Shown here: in pieces, positions 12,594-24,190 of the stretch
How the letters are laid out: the number at the start of each line of letters is the position of its first letter
How positions within the stretch are numbered: the stretch's first letter is position 1
NCBI GenBank assembly: GCA_016808115.1
Contig: JAEQBH010003864.1
Span: 372,001 to 436,000 of the forward strand
Length of the DNA stretch: 64,000 nucleotides
Direction of reading: 5' to 3'
Source of the DNA: Tetrastigma voinierianum
Taxonomy: Eukaryota; Streptophyta; Magnoliopsida; Vitales; Vitaceae
The notes under the pieces: generated by a model
Told to the model about the DNA's origin: nothing
What the model saw: the letters and a program-made list of their open reading frames with translations, nothing else
Database searches by the model: none
Program-made: the position numbers and the translations under genes

Positions 12594-13080
12594 CGCCGGC
12601 AGTGGTATGTTTTCGCCTCCTCGCGCTGCCGGGCGCATTTTGTGTTTGATTCCGTACGTTTCATTCATTTAATGTCAGATTCTCAGGTGAATGCAGTTTA
12701 AAGGTTGAAACCTCGAAAGTCTTTACATGTTAAAGTTCCCCAGACCAGGCGAGATCGGCGCATACGCCCAGACCGCAGTTGAGATCTCGCGATCGTCAAC
12801 GCGACCGGGTGAGAGTTTGTTAAAGCCCGCATCGACGCCAGCCCGCATGGATCATCGACGCATTGCCGAGTCACCGCTGATCGGATCGGTGAATCACTCC
12901 GCCGTCGTCGGAATGAGCCACAGCGCCAGAGCCTTCAGGGACAAGCATGATGGGGCGGGCCTAGCGCGGTAATTCTGAAATTTGACAGATGACAAAGTCG
13001 CTCGCAAGCCTGCCCCGAGATGAAGGAGCCGGATCGTCCACCCGCGGTGAGTTTCAAAGTACTTTAGATTGTTCTTTCTG

Positions 13081-14508
13081 GACGAAAGCGCTGTGGAGCC
13101 AGCCTTCTGAGGATTGTAGACTTCACGATTGAGTTACACCCTAGTACGTCGCCCATTCTATGACTCATAGGATGGCATCGAATGAGTTGCAGGAACTCAA
13201 GGTCCAACTGCAAGAATTGTTGGACAAGGGTTTTATTAGACCGAGCACTTCACCATGAGGCACTTCGGTTCTGTTTGCTAAGAAAAATGACAAAACCATT
13301 CAATTGTGCATTGACTAGCCACAGTTGAACAGAGTTACGATCAAGAATCGATATCCTTTACCAAGGATTGATGATTTGTTTGATCAGCTGATAGGGGCGC
13401 GGGTCTACTCCAAGATAGATCTTCGCACAGGTTATCACGGTGAGGATCGGGAGCGGATATCCTAAGATAGGCGTTTAGGGCCCGCGGTATAGGCGCCGAG
13501 TTCCACAGTGATAACGCCAGATTGACCGTCTCCCGAGTAGCATTCATGGATCTCATGCACGAATTATTCAAGCTCTCCGCGGATTGGTTTATTGTGGTCT
13601 TCCTTGATGACATTTTGATATCTTTCACCAGTACGAGGGCATGAGGATCATTGGGGTTGTTCTGCTGGTTTGAAGACCCATTAGTTGTATGCCAAGTTCA
13701 ACAACTGTGAATTTTGGCTTGCTGAGGTGAAATTCTTGGGACACATCGTGTTGACTTCAGGTGTGTCAGTACACCTTGAGAAGGTTGAGGCTGTTATGAG
13801 TTGGGAGAGGCCGAAGTTAGTCTTCGAGATACGCAGTTTCTTGGGATTGGCAGGGTATTACAGGCGGTTTATTGAGGATTTCTCCCGATTAGCAGCACCT
13901 ACGACAAGGTTCACCCGAAAAAAGGTAAAGTTTGAGTGGAATGACCTGTGTGAGAAGACATTCTAGGAATTGAAAATGAGGCTTACTTCAACTCCTATTC
14001 TGATAGTCCAAGAAAGGGGATAGAGGTACACAATTTATTGTGATGCCTCGAAGGACGGACTAGGATGCGTTCTGATGCAATCCAGAAAGGTGGTAGCTTA
14101 TGGTTCTCGGCAGTTAAAGAATCATGAGCAGAATTATCCCACACATGACATGGAGTTTGCGGCCATTGTCTTTGCCTTAAAGATTTGGCCCCACTACCTA
14201 TATAATTGGCGGTTTGAGGTGTTTCGGACCCTGAGAGTGAAGTATATCTTTGCGTAAGGGACCTCAACATGAGGCAGCGTAGATGGATGGAGTATATGGA
14301 GGATTATGACTTCACTTTGCATTACCATCTTGGTAAGGCAAATGTGGTGGTTGATGCACTCAGTCGGAAGTCACAGGGAGTACTAGCTAGTGTAGCTTCC
14401 CGGGAGTGGCAGATGCTCGAGGTAGTAGGACAGTTTGGTCTACAGAACAACGATCAGGCTCAAGGTGTTTTGGGGAGCTTAATGCGTAACACCAGAAGCA
14501 TACCATAG
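13081..14508 (+). pseudogene. Ty3/gypsy (Tekay/Del-like) RT and RNase H, decayed
   Basis: Reverse transcriptase of an LTR retrotransposon followed by its RNase H. From about 13095 the frame gives the RT entry (VDFTIEL-like), then LLDKGFIRPS, KNRYPLPRIDDLFDQL and SKIDLR. The catalytic F-L-D-D is at 13600-13611. The intact stretch 13685-13966 holds the RT thumb and connection (KFNNCEFWL, FLGHIV, SFLGLAGYYRRFI). RNase H follows (YCDASKDGLGCVLMQ near 14038, YPTHDMEFAAIVFALK near 14140, GKANVVVDALSRK near 14332). In-frame stops (such as one near 13258) and a scrambled piece at 13440-13530 show it is dead. Gag and protease are not visible upstream. The integrase of the same element resumes at about 18617, so this element is split. 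Confidence 0.92.
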
Positions 14509-16739
14509 TCGTTTTTTAGAGCATGTTTAAAGCGGATATTTTTGGCCTCAAATTTGGGTGTTTAGTGATTTGGAAATGCGAGAAACATGGAGTGGCAGGA
14601 AATTTACACTGAACATAGGGACTAATTGTAATTTGTCAGACATAAAGTTGATTGTTAAGATTGAGGCCAAAGTGGAAATAACATAAATCAATGTATTGCA
14701 AATAATGGACTGAAGGAGGAGAAAAGGTAAATAAAATAAAGTTAAATTATAAAAGGTTACAAGTTTGGAAGGAAAAGAAGAAGAGGAAGGAAGAAGAAGA
14801 AAGGGAAAGAAGGAGAAGCCAAGAAGAAAGGTATGGATTCTGGCTGAGTTTATATGATGTTTTGACTTTGAATATGGAATCATGTGTATTTTGGACTTTG
14901 GTAGGGATTTTTATGGGTTCCAGCCACAGGGTTTGAAATTAGAATTGATCTGACCTAAGTTTGAGATGAAGTGAGTTGAAAAACTCAGCTTGGTTAACTA
15001 TGGCATGATCCCCCTTATTCCTATGTTTTTGCACTAAAGATGATGGACTTTGGTATGGGTTCTTGGACTTTTACCTAGGGTTTGGGTATGTGAAGTTCTA
15101 AACCACCATTACAAGATGAATAAGGAGTGGTTTTGATGTATGTATTAGTATTAGGTTGGGTTTGGGTGGAACTATATTAAGGAAAGAAAGGGAAGAAAAA
15201 GAAAAAGAAAAACACAAATTACGCGGGCGATTTTCGAGGGGTGGTACGATTTGACAAAGTGGTACCGATACCATAAGTATTATATCGTACGTTTTGGACT
15301 AGTGTTGTAATTTTGACCATAACTTGGTCATTTCTTATCGATTGAGTGATTCAAGTTGCTGAGGATTGAAACTGGGCTTCAGAAAAACCAAACACCATGA
15401 AATAGATACCTTGAAATTCTAACTCTATTGGGTCCAAAAATTCACTCAAATTGGGGCTATGTTCAAGCCAATTTCTGGTTCGGTTTTGAACATAGAGTAG
15501 TCTCGGTTGTTTAGGACATAACTTGGTTTGCGTCGCTGGAGTTGGGTGATTCTGGTTCGGAGAAGGAGCATAACTGCCGTAGATTCAAAGGAGTACAAAG
15601 AACGCTGAGTGTCCAGTATGGAGTTAAGACCCCTGAAAAAATGAGTATTCAAAAATTGTCCCTAATTATAATATGAGCAAAATGACTAGTTTGGCATGAA
15701 AATGCCCATAATTTGAATTTGGATAATTCAATTGGAATGGATTCAATTTCTAAGTAAAGTATATTCATGGCGGAACAAGAATACATGAATGAGGTGGCGA
15801 ATACATAGGTATCCTCTGTGCAAGTATATGAAATGCCATATGCAGCGGGCATGAAGCGGGGAAAAATAGGAATGCAATATGTAGATAATGTTCGCGAAAC
15901 ACAGATATGATGAAATATGTAAACAGGCGAAACATGAACATGTTATGAAGAAGTAATATGTCACGAACACAGAATGTGATAAAGATAGGTTATGAGTTCT
16001 GAAAGACATATGATAGTATGACTACCTAGGACCGAAGAATGAATGAGTGGGCGTTTTGGTGATTCAGCGGCGCTCTGCTAGTCTTCCCGTGACACTTACA
16101 TTGCGAGGCACGTTCGATCGATTATTCGGCACTCACGCTGAGTGCTCACGACGCCCCACGATGCGATGGGCGGGGCACGTTGATCGGTGGCAGGTAGCTC
16201 ACGCTAGTCTGGCGTTGCTTACGTTAAGTGAAGCACCGGGTTGATAACTGTCTGCCAGTACCTTTAGGTTCTTGGTGCACTATGTCCGTCTCATTCATGA
16301 GGTTTGATGCAGATGTGACTATAGATGTATATAAAAAGTACATGAATAAGACCGGTAATATGGCACCATGCACTTACTGTCACCGTCTTGTGTACCCTTG
16401 AGTACCATATGTTCAGTTGTATAACAAAGTCTGCGGCTGTATAAAGGAGACAAATCAAGATACATGGCATGAATATGTATAAGTAGAATATGATTCTGAT
16501 ACAGAAACCTATTGGATATGTTAGGATCTGTCACTGAACTCGTATATGTGTTGATGTGATTTGTACCTACTGGGACTAATCAATAAAGTATCTGCTATAA
16601 GTCGATGAGCCTTGTATGTATTAAGACTCAAGACCAAGAATAAAAGTAAAGAAATGAATATGGTAAAGATCTAGAAATGCCCTCTTGGTGCACCTCTGTA
16701 TCACATTCTGTAGTACCTGTGATGCTTTTGTACAAGTAA

Positions 16740-17425
16740 AAATATTTACGTAGTACCCTACGGTGCTTCCATATCACACAGAAATCTGAAAATAAGCTCA
16801 ATGTCTAGAGTATAAGACTCGTAATAAAAGTATATGTGCTCCATACACAGTATAAGTCCCGAAATACAAGAGTAAGCTCATTAACACACGTATAAATTAC
16901 GTACAAGACAAGTATAAGTTAGTAATAAGTATAAGATCAGAAATACAAGAATAAGCTCGAAGTAATACAAATTATAAGATCTAAGTAAGACAAATTATAA
17001 CAAAGTATTACAAGGATAAGATCTGAAATACAAGAATAAGTATAAATTACATTAGTACCTATAGTTACCTCACTGTATCACAGTTAATTTGCAATGGTAC
17101 CCTCACGGGTACCTCCGTATAAGCTCCGAATAAGGATAAGCTTAGTAGTACCTATGGGTACCCCCATATGAGTATAAGTTAGTAGTACCTATGGGTACTT
17201 TTAATTAACTATAAGTTTGATATAAGCACAAGTATGTGTCTTTTGGGACATTTGAACAAGTAGTACTTACAAAGTACTTAGGTATAAGAATAAGGTTGCA
17301 ATATCGAGTATGGATTAAAGTAATAACATCTCCACATTACTAGGGTGTGGAGAACAAGTGTAAACTCAGTAGTATAAGCCCTATGGTATGAAGTATAAGC
17401 CTTGTGGTACCTAATGGTACCTCTT
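16740..17425. repeat. Array of GTACC...GGTAC inverted words
   Basis: Words such as AGTACCTATGGGTACC recur near 16754, 17052, 17095, 17148, 17181 and 17407. Each can fold on itself because GTACC and GGTAC are complementary. The intervening DNA is made of AGTATAAG-like words. Spacing is irregular (about 30-300 bases). Confidence 0.7.
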
Positions 17426-17639
17426 GTATGAAATAAGTTACGTGAACTCCTCAGGGAGATCTGGGATAGATATAAGTACCGGTGGTGGCATCGTCTGCCA
17501 GGTATGGGTGCCATAAGCTGTAACTCTTACGGGGTGGAGCATGAAATAAGCTTGAGATAGAGGCCATGAGTATGTGGATAAGTACTAGCCCATTATAAGT
17601 ATATGTATAAAAGCTCCGATCTTAGCATATAGGGAATAT

Positions 17640-17810
17640 GTATATAAGTATATGTCATCTGGGAGATAAGTATAAAGGCATACATGCATAAGCTCGATGT
17701 GCATCTGAAATCTATATAAACAGTATGTCTACGGGAGATAAGTGTAGGTATGTGTCCCTCTGAGAGATAAGTATAAATATGTGTCATACTACGGGAGATA
17801 GGAAGCAAAA
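17640..17810. repeat. Minisatellite with GGGAGATAAGTATA core
   Basis: Four copies of a roughly 40-60 base unit containing TATGT..., then (G)GGAGATAAGT, near 17651, 17721, 17760 and 17790. A related word (GGGAGATCTGGGATAG) lies at about 17455. Confidence 0.65.
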
Positions 17811-18616
17811 TAAGTACGCCGCCAAGTGTGGATTACGGAAGTAAGCATAAAGTTGCTATGAAATGCAGTATGAGTCATATGAGAGATCAGAATAAGCAAA
17901 ATATATTTAGAAGCATAAGTTGTTTAAGGATAATTATGTATGTAAATACAGTATATGAATTCTGAAGATTACGAGATACATTATTATTATATGATTATTA
18001 TGATTCGAGTATACATTGTGTGTTTTACGCTATAAGTCATATGTTTCCTGCTAGCGTATTAAAGAAGCTTGCTTACGGGTTTTCTTAGGTGCTTGGAGTC
18101 TGAGAGAAAGGCGTTTACGTCTTCCGCATCTGTTTGAGCCTGGCACACTAGTAGGGGTTCATCTGTATGTCAGCTCTAATTTGTAAATGTAAAAATGCCA
18201 CGAGTTTTTGTATATGTAAATGGGACTGGAGTATATGTGTGTAGATTTTGATGGACACCACTTTGCCGGTGGTAGTTCTTTTGTATATGTAAATGATTTT
18301 GTTATTCGAGAAATTGTTTGTATGCCACATGATGCGAGGTCGGCTGAGAAGAAAAAAAAAAGAAGGTAAAGAGTCCCAGTATATAGTCTCACGCCCGGAC
18401 TCGGTTCGGATCCTCGTCCCGGGTCGGAGGCCCGGGAATCGGGGGTGTGAAATGGTGGCTCGTGTCTTCCCTCTTAAGCGAGTGGTCGAGTCCCCAGGGG
18501 CGGGACGCGAGAGATGGTGTCCATCAAACTAGAGATACCCGGTCGGTATGGAGTGGCAGAGAAGTGGGACCATCCACACGAATGTGATCTTGGTATGGGG
18601 CCGGGTTATGGTTCCC

Positions 18617-19665
18617 CCCGGTTGATGAAATACGAGGAGAAGAGATCACTCGGGAGTTTCACTTTGCTCGATTTGTTGGCATCATCCAGGTGGCACGAAG
18701 ATGTACTGTGATCTTCGGCGCTAGTATTACTAGAGTGGGATGAAGCAACACGTTGGGGATTTTGTTCGACAATGTCTCACGTGTCAGGAGGTAAAAGCTA
18801 AGCATCAGAGGCCAGCAGGTCTACTCAAGCCATTGGAAGTAGCCGAGTGGAAGTGGGAGCACGTCGTCGGACGTGATTGCTTTGCCACGGACAACGTGGG
18901 GCATGATGCGATGTGAGATGGTGGACCGACTCACTAAGTTGGCACATTTTCTAGCAGTGCGGATGACCTTCACACTAGAGGAATTCTGCAGGTTATACGT
19001 GCTAGAGATTGTCTAGTTACATGGAGTACCAGTGTCCATAGTATCGGACAGGGATCCCAGGTTTACGACACACTTTTGGAAGAGTTTCTAGAAGGCCAAG
19101 GGGACACAATTGATGATGAGCACCGCTTTTCATCCACAGACAGGTGGTCAGTCGGAGAATACCATACATGTTTTGGAGGACATGCTACGAGCATGTGTCC
19201 TGGATCTTAAGGGTAGCTGGGAGGAGCACATACCCTTAGTGGAGTTCGCCTACAACAACAATTATCAGGCTAGTATACAGATGGCGCCCTATGAGGCATT
19301 ATATAGGAGGCCATGCATGTCGATCTCCGATTTGTTGGACGGAGGTGGGAGAGGGATCCATCATGGGTTTGGATTTGATTAGAGACACCTCTGAGAAGGT
19401 GGGTTTCATACGGAAGCATCTTCTCACGACTCAAAGCCGGTAGAAGAGTTAAGCCGACAAGCGGCGACGACCTCTTGAGTTTGAGGCGGGTGATCATGTC
19501 TTCTTGAAGGTGATGCCTAAGAGGGGAATGTTCAGGTTTGGCAAACGGGGAAATCTATCGTCGAGGTTTATCAAGCCCTTCGAGATACTCAAGAGGGTGG
19601 GCACAGTTGAGTATCGATTTGCTTCGCTTGAGTTTATTAAAGTGTCTGATCGGAATTGAATCATG
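18617..19665 (+). pseudogene. Ty3/gypsy (Tekay/Del-like) integrase, decayed
   Basis: Continues the element begun at 13081. The zinc-binding region is readable from about 18687 (HPGGTKMY, then CLTC and EVKAKHQRP near 18770-18815). The catalytic core (WKWEHV, VPVSIVSDRDPRF-like near 19026) is broken by indels. An open stretch at 19110-19382 gives STAFHPQTGGQSE, DMLRACVLD, EFAYNNNYQASI and APYEALYRRPC, the hallmark end of the gypsy core. The C-terminal domain (DHVFLKV, KRGNLSSRFIKPFEIL) continues to about 19660, with the frame shifting near 19340. The start of the chromodomain side is not readable. Integrase would insert element cDNA into the chromosome; this copy cannot function. Confidence 0.9.
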
Positions 19666-20105
19666 AGTAATTGCATTTCGAGTAGAATTTCTATGTGTTT
19701 TTATGGCTCAGTTGCATAGATTCACATTCATATTCACTAATATTGCGCTAATCCTCATACAATAATGTTTACGAGGAACATGGTGATATAGGAGTAAAGG
19801 AAAGATTTGGATAACGAGAAGAAAAGATGAAGCGAGAGAAGACACAAGAAGTGCAGCTTGACCTAAGTGCAGCGACTGCGGGACTCCATGACTGCGGCAT
19901 GGCGCTTCTCGCGGCGGCATGGAGGCCCTACGACTGGGCCGGAGCCGGTGAGGCCGGATTCTAGCCGCCTTGGGTGCAGCCAGGTGGTGTAGCGTGGTGG
20001 TGTTTCGGGCAGTGGCGAGTTAAAATTTCTGATTTTACGGAAGCTATTGATGGGCTGGGATCCTGGAGAAATATAAAGGAAGCACAATTTCGGCGAAAGA
20101 GAATA
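19666..20105. other. Junction DNA between two gypsy elements
   Basis: A GC-richer patch (about 19860-20030) with short repeated GCGGCATGG words. No recognisable coding. It may be the end of the Tekay/Del-like element or the start of the Athila-like LTR; the boundary is not visible. Confidence 0.35.
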
Positions 20106-20945
20106 TCTTATAGGGTTCGGAGGTAGGCGACAGAGATAGAGATTAGGCGGCGGGATTAGGAGATGTGGCTTTGGCTTCTTTTATATTTCTTTTCCTAATT
20201 CGTTTGATGCTGAAAATCTTTTAGTCTATAATGAAAATCACTATGAACTAACTTTTCTTTCTAGGGTTTTTCAACCCTAACTGCACCATTATGGATTAGT
20301 ACATTAATTGTGGTTTATGTAATATTGATATGAATTTTCTATGTTTACTTTACTCCTGAATTTAATTACATGTCATTATTTGGCCAATTGTGGCATTCTA
20401 ATGCTAGGAGTTTGATATTAAGAGAAGATGACTCGTAGGGACATGAGTAAAGCAGCGAATTGATAAGGGGAATAAGAATATCCCGCATTTCTAAGTGCGC
20501 ACTAGGGTTTACATTTGTCATCTCGAGTCAAGGGATTGAAGTAGGGATGCAATACCCCCTGTGAGTGAGATAGGCGGGTATATCTCGAGAGAATATCTTG
20601 TAGCCTGATCAGCCTTCTTATAAATCATATGGGAATATTAAATAAATAAAGCTATAGGTTAAAATCCATGCGAGGGTGGCCGATGGCGAAGGCAAAACCC
20701 TAGTTTTATCATCATTACCTTCATCCGATTTTTAATATTAGGCTTTCTTTAAATCAATTAATTTTAGTCATAATTTGCTATAAGTTAGATCTAAATGTGT
20801 CTGAATCGCTATGCCGTGGTCGGCACGGCTTCTCTTCGTGGGAGCGACCTTGACTAGCCACTCGCCCGCGTGAACTCGGCGGCATTATACTTGTGCATAC
20901 AGATCTGCATTTTTACCAACTTTTACATACTCACTTTCAGCCCAT
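20106..20945 (+). mobile_element. Probable Athila-like LTR (3' part) and leader
   Basis: Non-coding stretch directly upstream of an Athila-type gag. Near 20835-20960 it contains CGTGGGAGCGACCTTGACT, TTGTGCATACAGATCTGCA and CATCAAGTTTT, which resemble the end of Athila LTRs as I remember them. The expected tRNA-Asp-type primer site after CATCAAGTTTT is missing here (a different sequence follows), suggesting damage. The left end is not defined. Confidence 0.45.
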
Positions 20946-21149
20946 CAAGTTTTGTACTTAGTTCTTGCAGTGAGTTTAGTGTTGATATTGACAACAGTGC
21001 CATAGATTGTACTTTGGATCAATTTTATTTTATTTAGTTCTTTTTACTTATTAATCATTTTTTTATTCTTTGTTTTAGGTATTGTGCCTTATTTTATATG
21101 TGCTGTGACTTAGTCTCGACTTCATACTTGTGATTTCAGGAAAGCAACT

Positions 21150-21919
21150 GGTGTGCATGCAAAGACAAGATCGCAAGGAATTACTTCCATTTGATCTTGA
21201 ACCAGAATGGACATTACATCGATTATGTAGAGAAGCACATGCAACCTAATTTAAAATCATGCAGAATCAAGAGGATGAAGGACAGTTCCAAGAAAGGAAT
21301 GAACCACAGGTGGATTAGATTAGACAGAATTATAGAGATCAGGCCACTAGATCATTTGTACAACCTTATAATCCACATATGCTACTTGAGGAGTTCGCCT
21401 TGCCACCTATAGTAGTTCAGTCAGCTATACGACGACCACTCATTCAAGCAAACAACTTTGAGCTAAAAGGCGTAAATATGCAAATGCTCCACAATATACA
21501 GTTTCATGGGTTGCCTAGTGAGAATCGAGATACACATATGTGAGTTTTGTTGAAGTCTGCGACACGATCCGTATAAATGGGAGTGAACATAAGAAGCCCT
21601 CAGATTGCGTCTATTCCCATTGTCACTTAGCGACCGAGCTAAGCATTGGTTGTGACCACGGATTCCATTACCTCATGGAATGACTTAGTGCAGAAATTTC
21701 TGAACAAAAGTTTCCCACCAGCAAAGATCGCATGATTGGTGCAAGAAATTAACACATTCAGACAATTTAAGAGGGAGAACTTAGCCGAGGCCTGGGAGAG
21801 ATTTCATGAGCTACTGATGAGATGCCCACATCACAGGTTAACTAGGTGGATACAAGTGCACACGTTTTATAACGGTTTAAGCGATTCAACTAGGACAATC
21901 ATTGATGCATCAGAAGGAG
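21150..21919 (+). pseudogene. Athila-like gypsy gag, N-terminal part
   Basis: Gag forms the virus-like particle of the retrotransposon. Readable pieces in order: FELKGVNMQMLHNIQFHGLP (about 21450), LRLRLFPLSLSDRAKHW (about 21600, frame broken), then the open stretch 21736-21920 with INTFRQFKRENLAEAWERF, RCPHHRL and HTFYNGLSDSTRTIIDASEG. These match the plant retrotransposon gag domain of the Athila/Tat type. The frame is cut at about 21919 by an inserted LTR-like sequence, and gag resumes at about 23296. Upstream stops and shifts show decay that is independent of the insertion. Confidence 0.88.
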
Positions 21920-23294
21920 TGATTAGTGCCCAAAAATTGCTATTTTGAACCCTATTTATTATAGGTTTTGAGTGCTTTTTGTATACTAATCACATTCCTA
22001 ATTAACGATTACACATTCTAAGGTCCTATATTCACTTACGATCGCATTTTGTTTGCAAATTTTGCGGTTTTGCGAGCTAATCATGCCAACATTGTTAGAA
22101 TTGATTCAAGCATGAAGGAATTAAGTCCAAGCTTCCCGGCTTATCTATAGATAAGAGACCAAGAGGAAAGAGGAGCAGAAAATAGAAGAAAAATAAAGTA
22201 GGGAGCAATGGAGCATTAATTTAGGGAGAACGATCTTTGAGCAGTGCCAAAAATTCGCTACAATGAGATTTTTCGCTATGATAGCAGAAAATCAACGTGC
22301 GCATAGCGAAATTACACTCTGTTTTTGTGTTCAAACGAGATCCGTTTAGTTTCCTCCTTTGTACCCTTCTAATAGCCTTTGTTTTGGTTTGTTTGTAATT
22401 TCCTTATACGCACACTATATAAGCTAAGAGTCGAGGTTTGTAAGCTTAAATCACTTCATAATAAATTTTGAAGTTTTAAATTTCTCGAACATCCTCTTTG
22501 CTTCATTTTCTTTCCTTTTCTTTTCCATTTCTCGCACCCAAACATTCCTCTAAGGATGACAACTCAGAGGATGTTCGGCTAGACCTCTTCCTCCTTGAAG
22601 AGAGGAGAGTGCAGCTAAGTTTAAGGTAAGCGCGGTTCCCTTTGTTTTTAACGCACGTATTTATGGTTGTTTAGTTTCTGCTTGCTTCTCGCTTAGAGTT
22701 AAAATCTCTCTTAAGCATGCACTCTTTAATGTGTACTTGGCAAGATTTTTGGGTTCAATGGATACTTTCACTAGATCCATTGAGGCTCAGTTAGTTGTCT
22801 CACACTTCCAGTTATCGTGGAGTAGGGTTTTTTGAGATGTGTTTTGCTTGTAGGAACATTTATGCTCATTTAAATGCTATGTTTAAAAGGGAGAAAATCA
22901 TAGGGTTTAGTTTTAAAGCTAAATGAAGATACGGGTTTTGGGAAATGACTATATGTCACATCCTCCCAGCCAGGAAAAAATACCCAGGGGGACATGTTGG
23001 TTACCTTAAAACCCTATAAACCGGTGGCGGAACACTTGAGGGGTTATTTTTACATTTTTTCTTATTTTAGTTTCGGTCGTTTGAACAACCAATCTCCTGT
23101 TTTTACCCCGAGCCTTAAAATCAAATTTAATTCACCATTTTGACTTCACTTAAATCATTTGTCACGAAGAAAACTCATCCGGGTGTTCGACCACAGACCC
23201 AGCATCTTTGCCGATAAGCGACTCGGCGTGGGAGGAATATAGGATACAAATTTTGTTGATTTGGTCCATACTGCATTGGCATGAATCGGTGCCA
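21920..23294 (+). mobile_element. Solo-LTR-like insertion within the Athila gag
   Basis: Starts with TGATTAGTGCCCAAAAATTG directly after the gag word DASEG and is non-coding. It carries a promoter-like TATATAAG near 22419 and CGCTACA/CATAGCGA inverted words near 22255-22310. Gag resumes at about 23296 with the A-Y-E-I-L-E-D-like stretch. The left edge is sharp. The right edge lies between about 23240 and 23295, and no matching target duplication could be confirmed. Length is about 1.35 kb. Because no internal region or second LTR is present, a solo LTR is the simplest reading. Confidence 0.65.
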
Positions 23295-23295
23295 C

Positions 23296-24190
23296 GATGA
23301 AAGAGGCTACCGAGATCAAGCTTATGAGATATTGGAAGATAAAACCACTAATTCTAATTAGTGGCCTCGAGATAGATCAGCACCTAGGAAGTCCTTAGCG
23401 GGAGCAGACACAGAAGTTCTCAGTAACCTAGTAAACCATGTCGCACAGTTAACTAAACAGCTACAGAAGCAGCAAGGTACAGTGAATGCGATTCAGAATA
23501 ATCCCTGGGATATTTGCAAGTCTTGTGGAGGACAACACAGTACTATGGATTGTCAGTCGGGGCAAATGACAGTAGAGCAAGCACAGTATGTGAATCAGCA
23601 GAATCAACAACAATAGGGACAGTATGGAGGTAATAAATATCAGAATAGGTACCAAAACCAAAATCAAAATCAAGGCCGAGAGTTGGAGGTAGCGAGAGAA
23701 TAATTAGAGTAATCGAGAACTATGGGTGGAGGAACAACGGAATGGTATGCCACCCTTTGGCGAGAAAGCCCACGAGGAGAGGCTGGATCTGGAAGAGCCT
23801 TAGCTCATATGATGACTTCCCATAGCACATTTATGAATGAGACGAAGACCACATTCCAAAATCAAGCTCGTGACTACAAAGCCAATCCGCACAGCTCTGA
23901 GAATCAAGGGGCCTAACTTAGAAACCTAGAAGTGCAAATAGGCCAAATGGCCACATTGTTGACTGAGAGGCAGCACGACTCATTACCTAGCAACTCAAAG
24001 GTGAACCTGAGATGAGAAGGTAATGAACATGTCAAAGCTGTCACATTGAGAAGTGGTAGAGAATTAGCAGTACCAAGGCAGCCACCAGTGATAGGAGAGG
24101 TAGAAATTGAGGAAGTAATCCGGACCGGTCGAGAATGTGAGATAGAAGGAGGCATTGAGAAAAAGTACGTGGAAGAAAGAAGCTGAGCTA
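23296..24190 (+). pseudogene. Athila-like gag, C-terminal part with zinc knuckle
   Basis: Continues the gag interrupted at 21919. From about 23400 it reads a coiled stretch (LVNHVAQLTKQLQKQ), then a zinc knuckle of C-x2-C-x3-H-x4-C form (ICKSCGGQHSTMDC, about 23513-23552), then a glutamine/asparagine-rich piece. The later segment (about 23910-24120) gives LEVQIGQMATLLTERQ and HVKAVTLRSGREL, typical of the Athila gag-to-protease linker. Stops (for instance near 23614 and 24014) and shifts break it. Confidence 0.87.

Larger units (their letters stand above)
11004..13080. other. GC- and CpG-rich island of unknown origin
   Basis: This segment is visibly richer in G, C and CpG than both flanks and starts exactly where repeat copy 1 stops. 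Short frames occur on both strands (11099-11510 minus, 11093-11311 plus, 12727-12972 plus), but none shows a recognisable domain and they overlap each other in the way GC-rich shadow frames do. The middle (about 11520-12480) has mixed composition and small palindromes and could be an organelle-derived (mitochondrial) insertion. The outer parts could be the lost gag/protease side of the gypsy element that follows. Neither can be proved by reading alone. Confidence 0.45.
14510..18615. mobile_element. LTR-like insertion splitting the gypsy polyprotein
   Basis: The RNase H linker stops at about 14508 and the integrase zinc-binding region is readable again from about 18617, so these ~4.1 kb are foreign to the element. 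There is no coding capacity. The left part (14590-14640) reads like the start of a Del-type LTR. The right part (about 18385-18450) is GC-rich with inverted CCCGGG-type words and ends GGGGGTGTGAAA, close to the usual GTGTGACA LTR end. A long solo LTR of another gypsy family is the simplest reading. The exact ends and target duplication are not resolved, and 18451-18616 may be flank. The interior holds foldback GGTACC words (16750-17420) and a GGGAGATAAGTATA minisatellite (17650-17800). Confidence 0.55.

Noticed and set aside
18385..18450. Terminator-like inverted CCCGGG words
   Set aside because: They fit better as the GC-rich end of an LTR; plant genes do not use hairpin terminators of this type.
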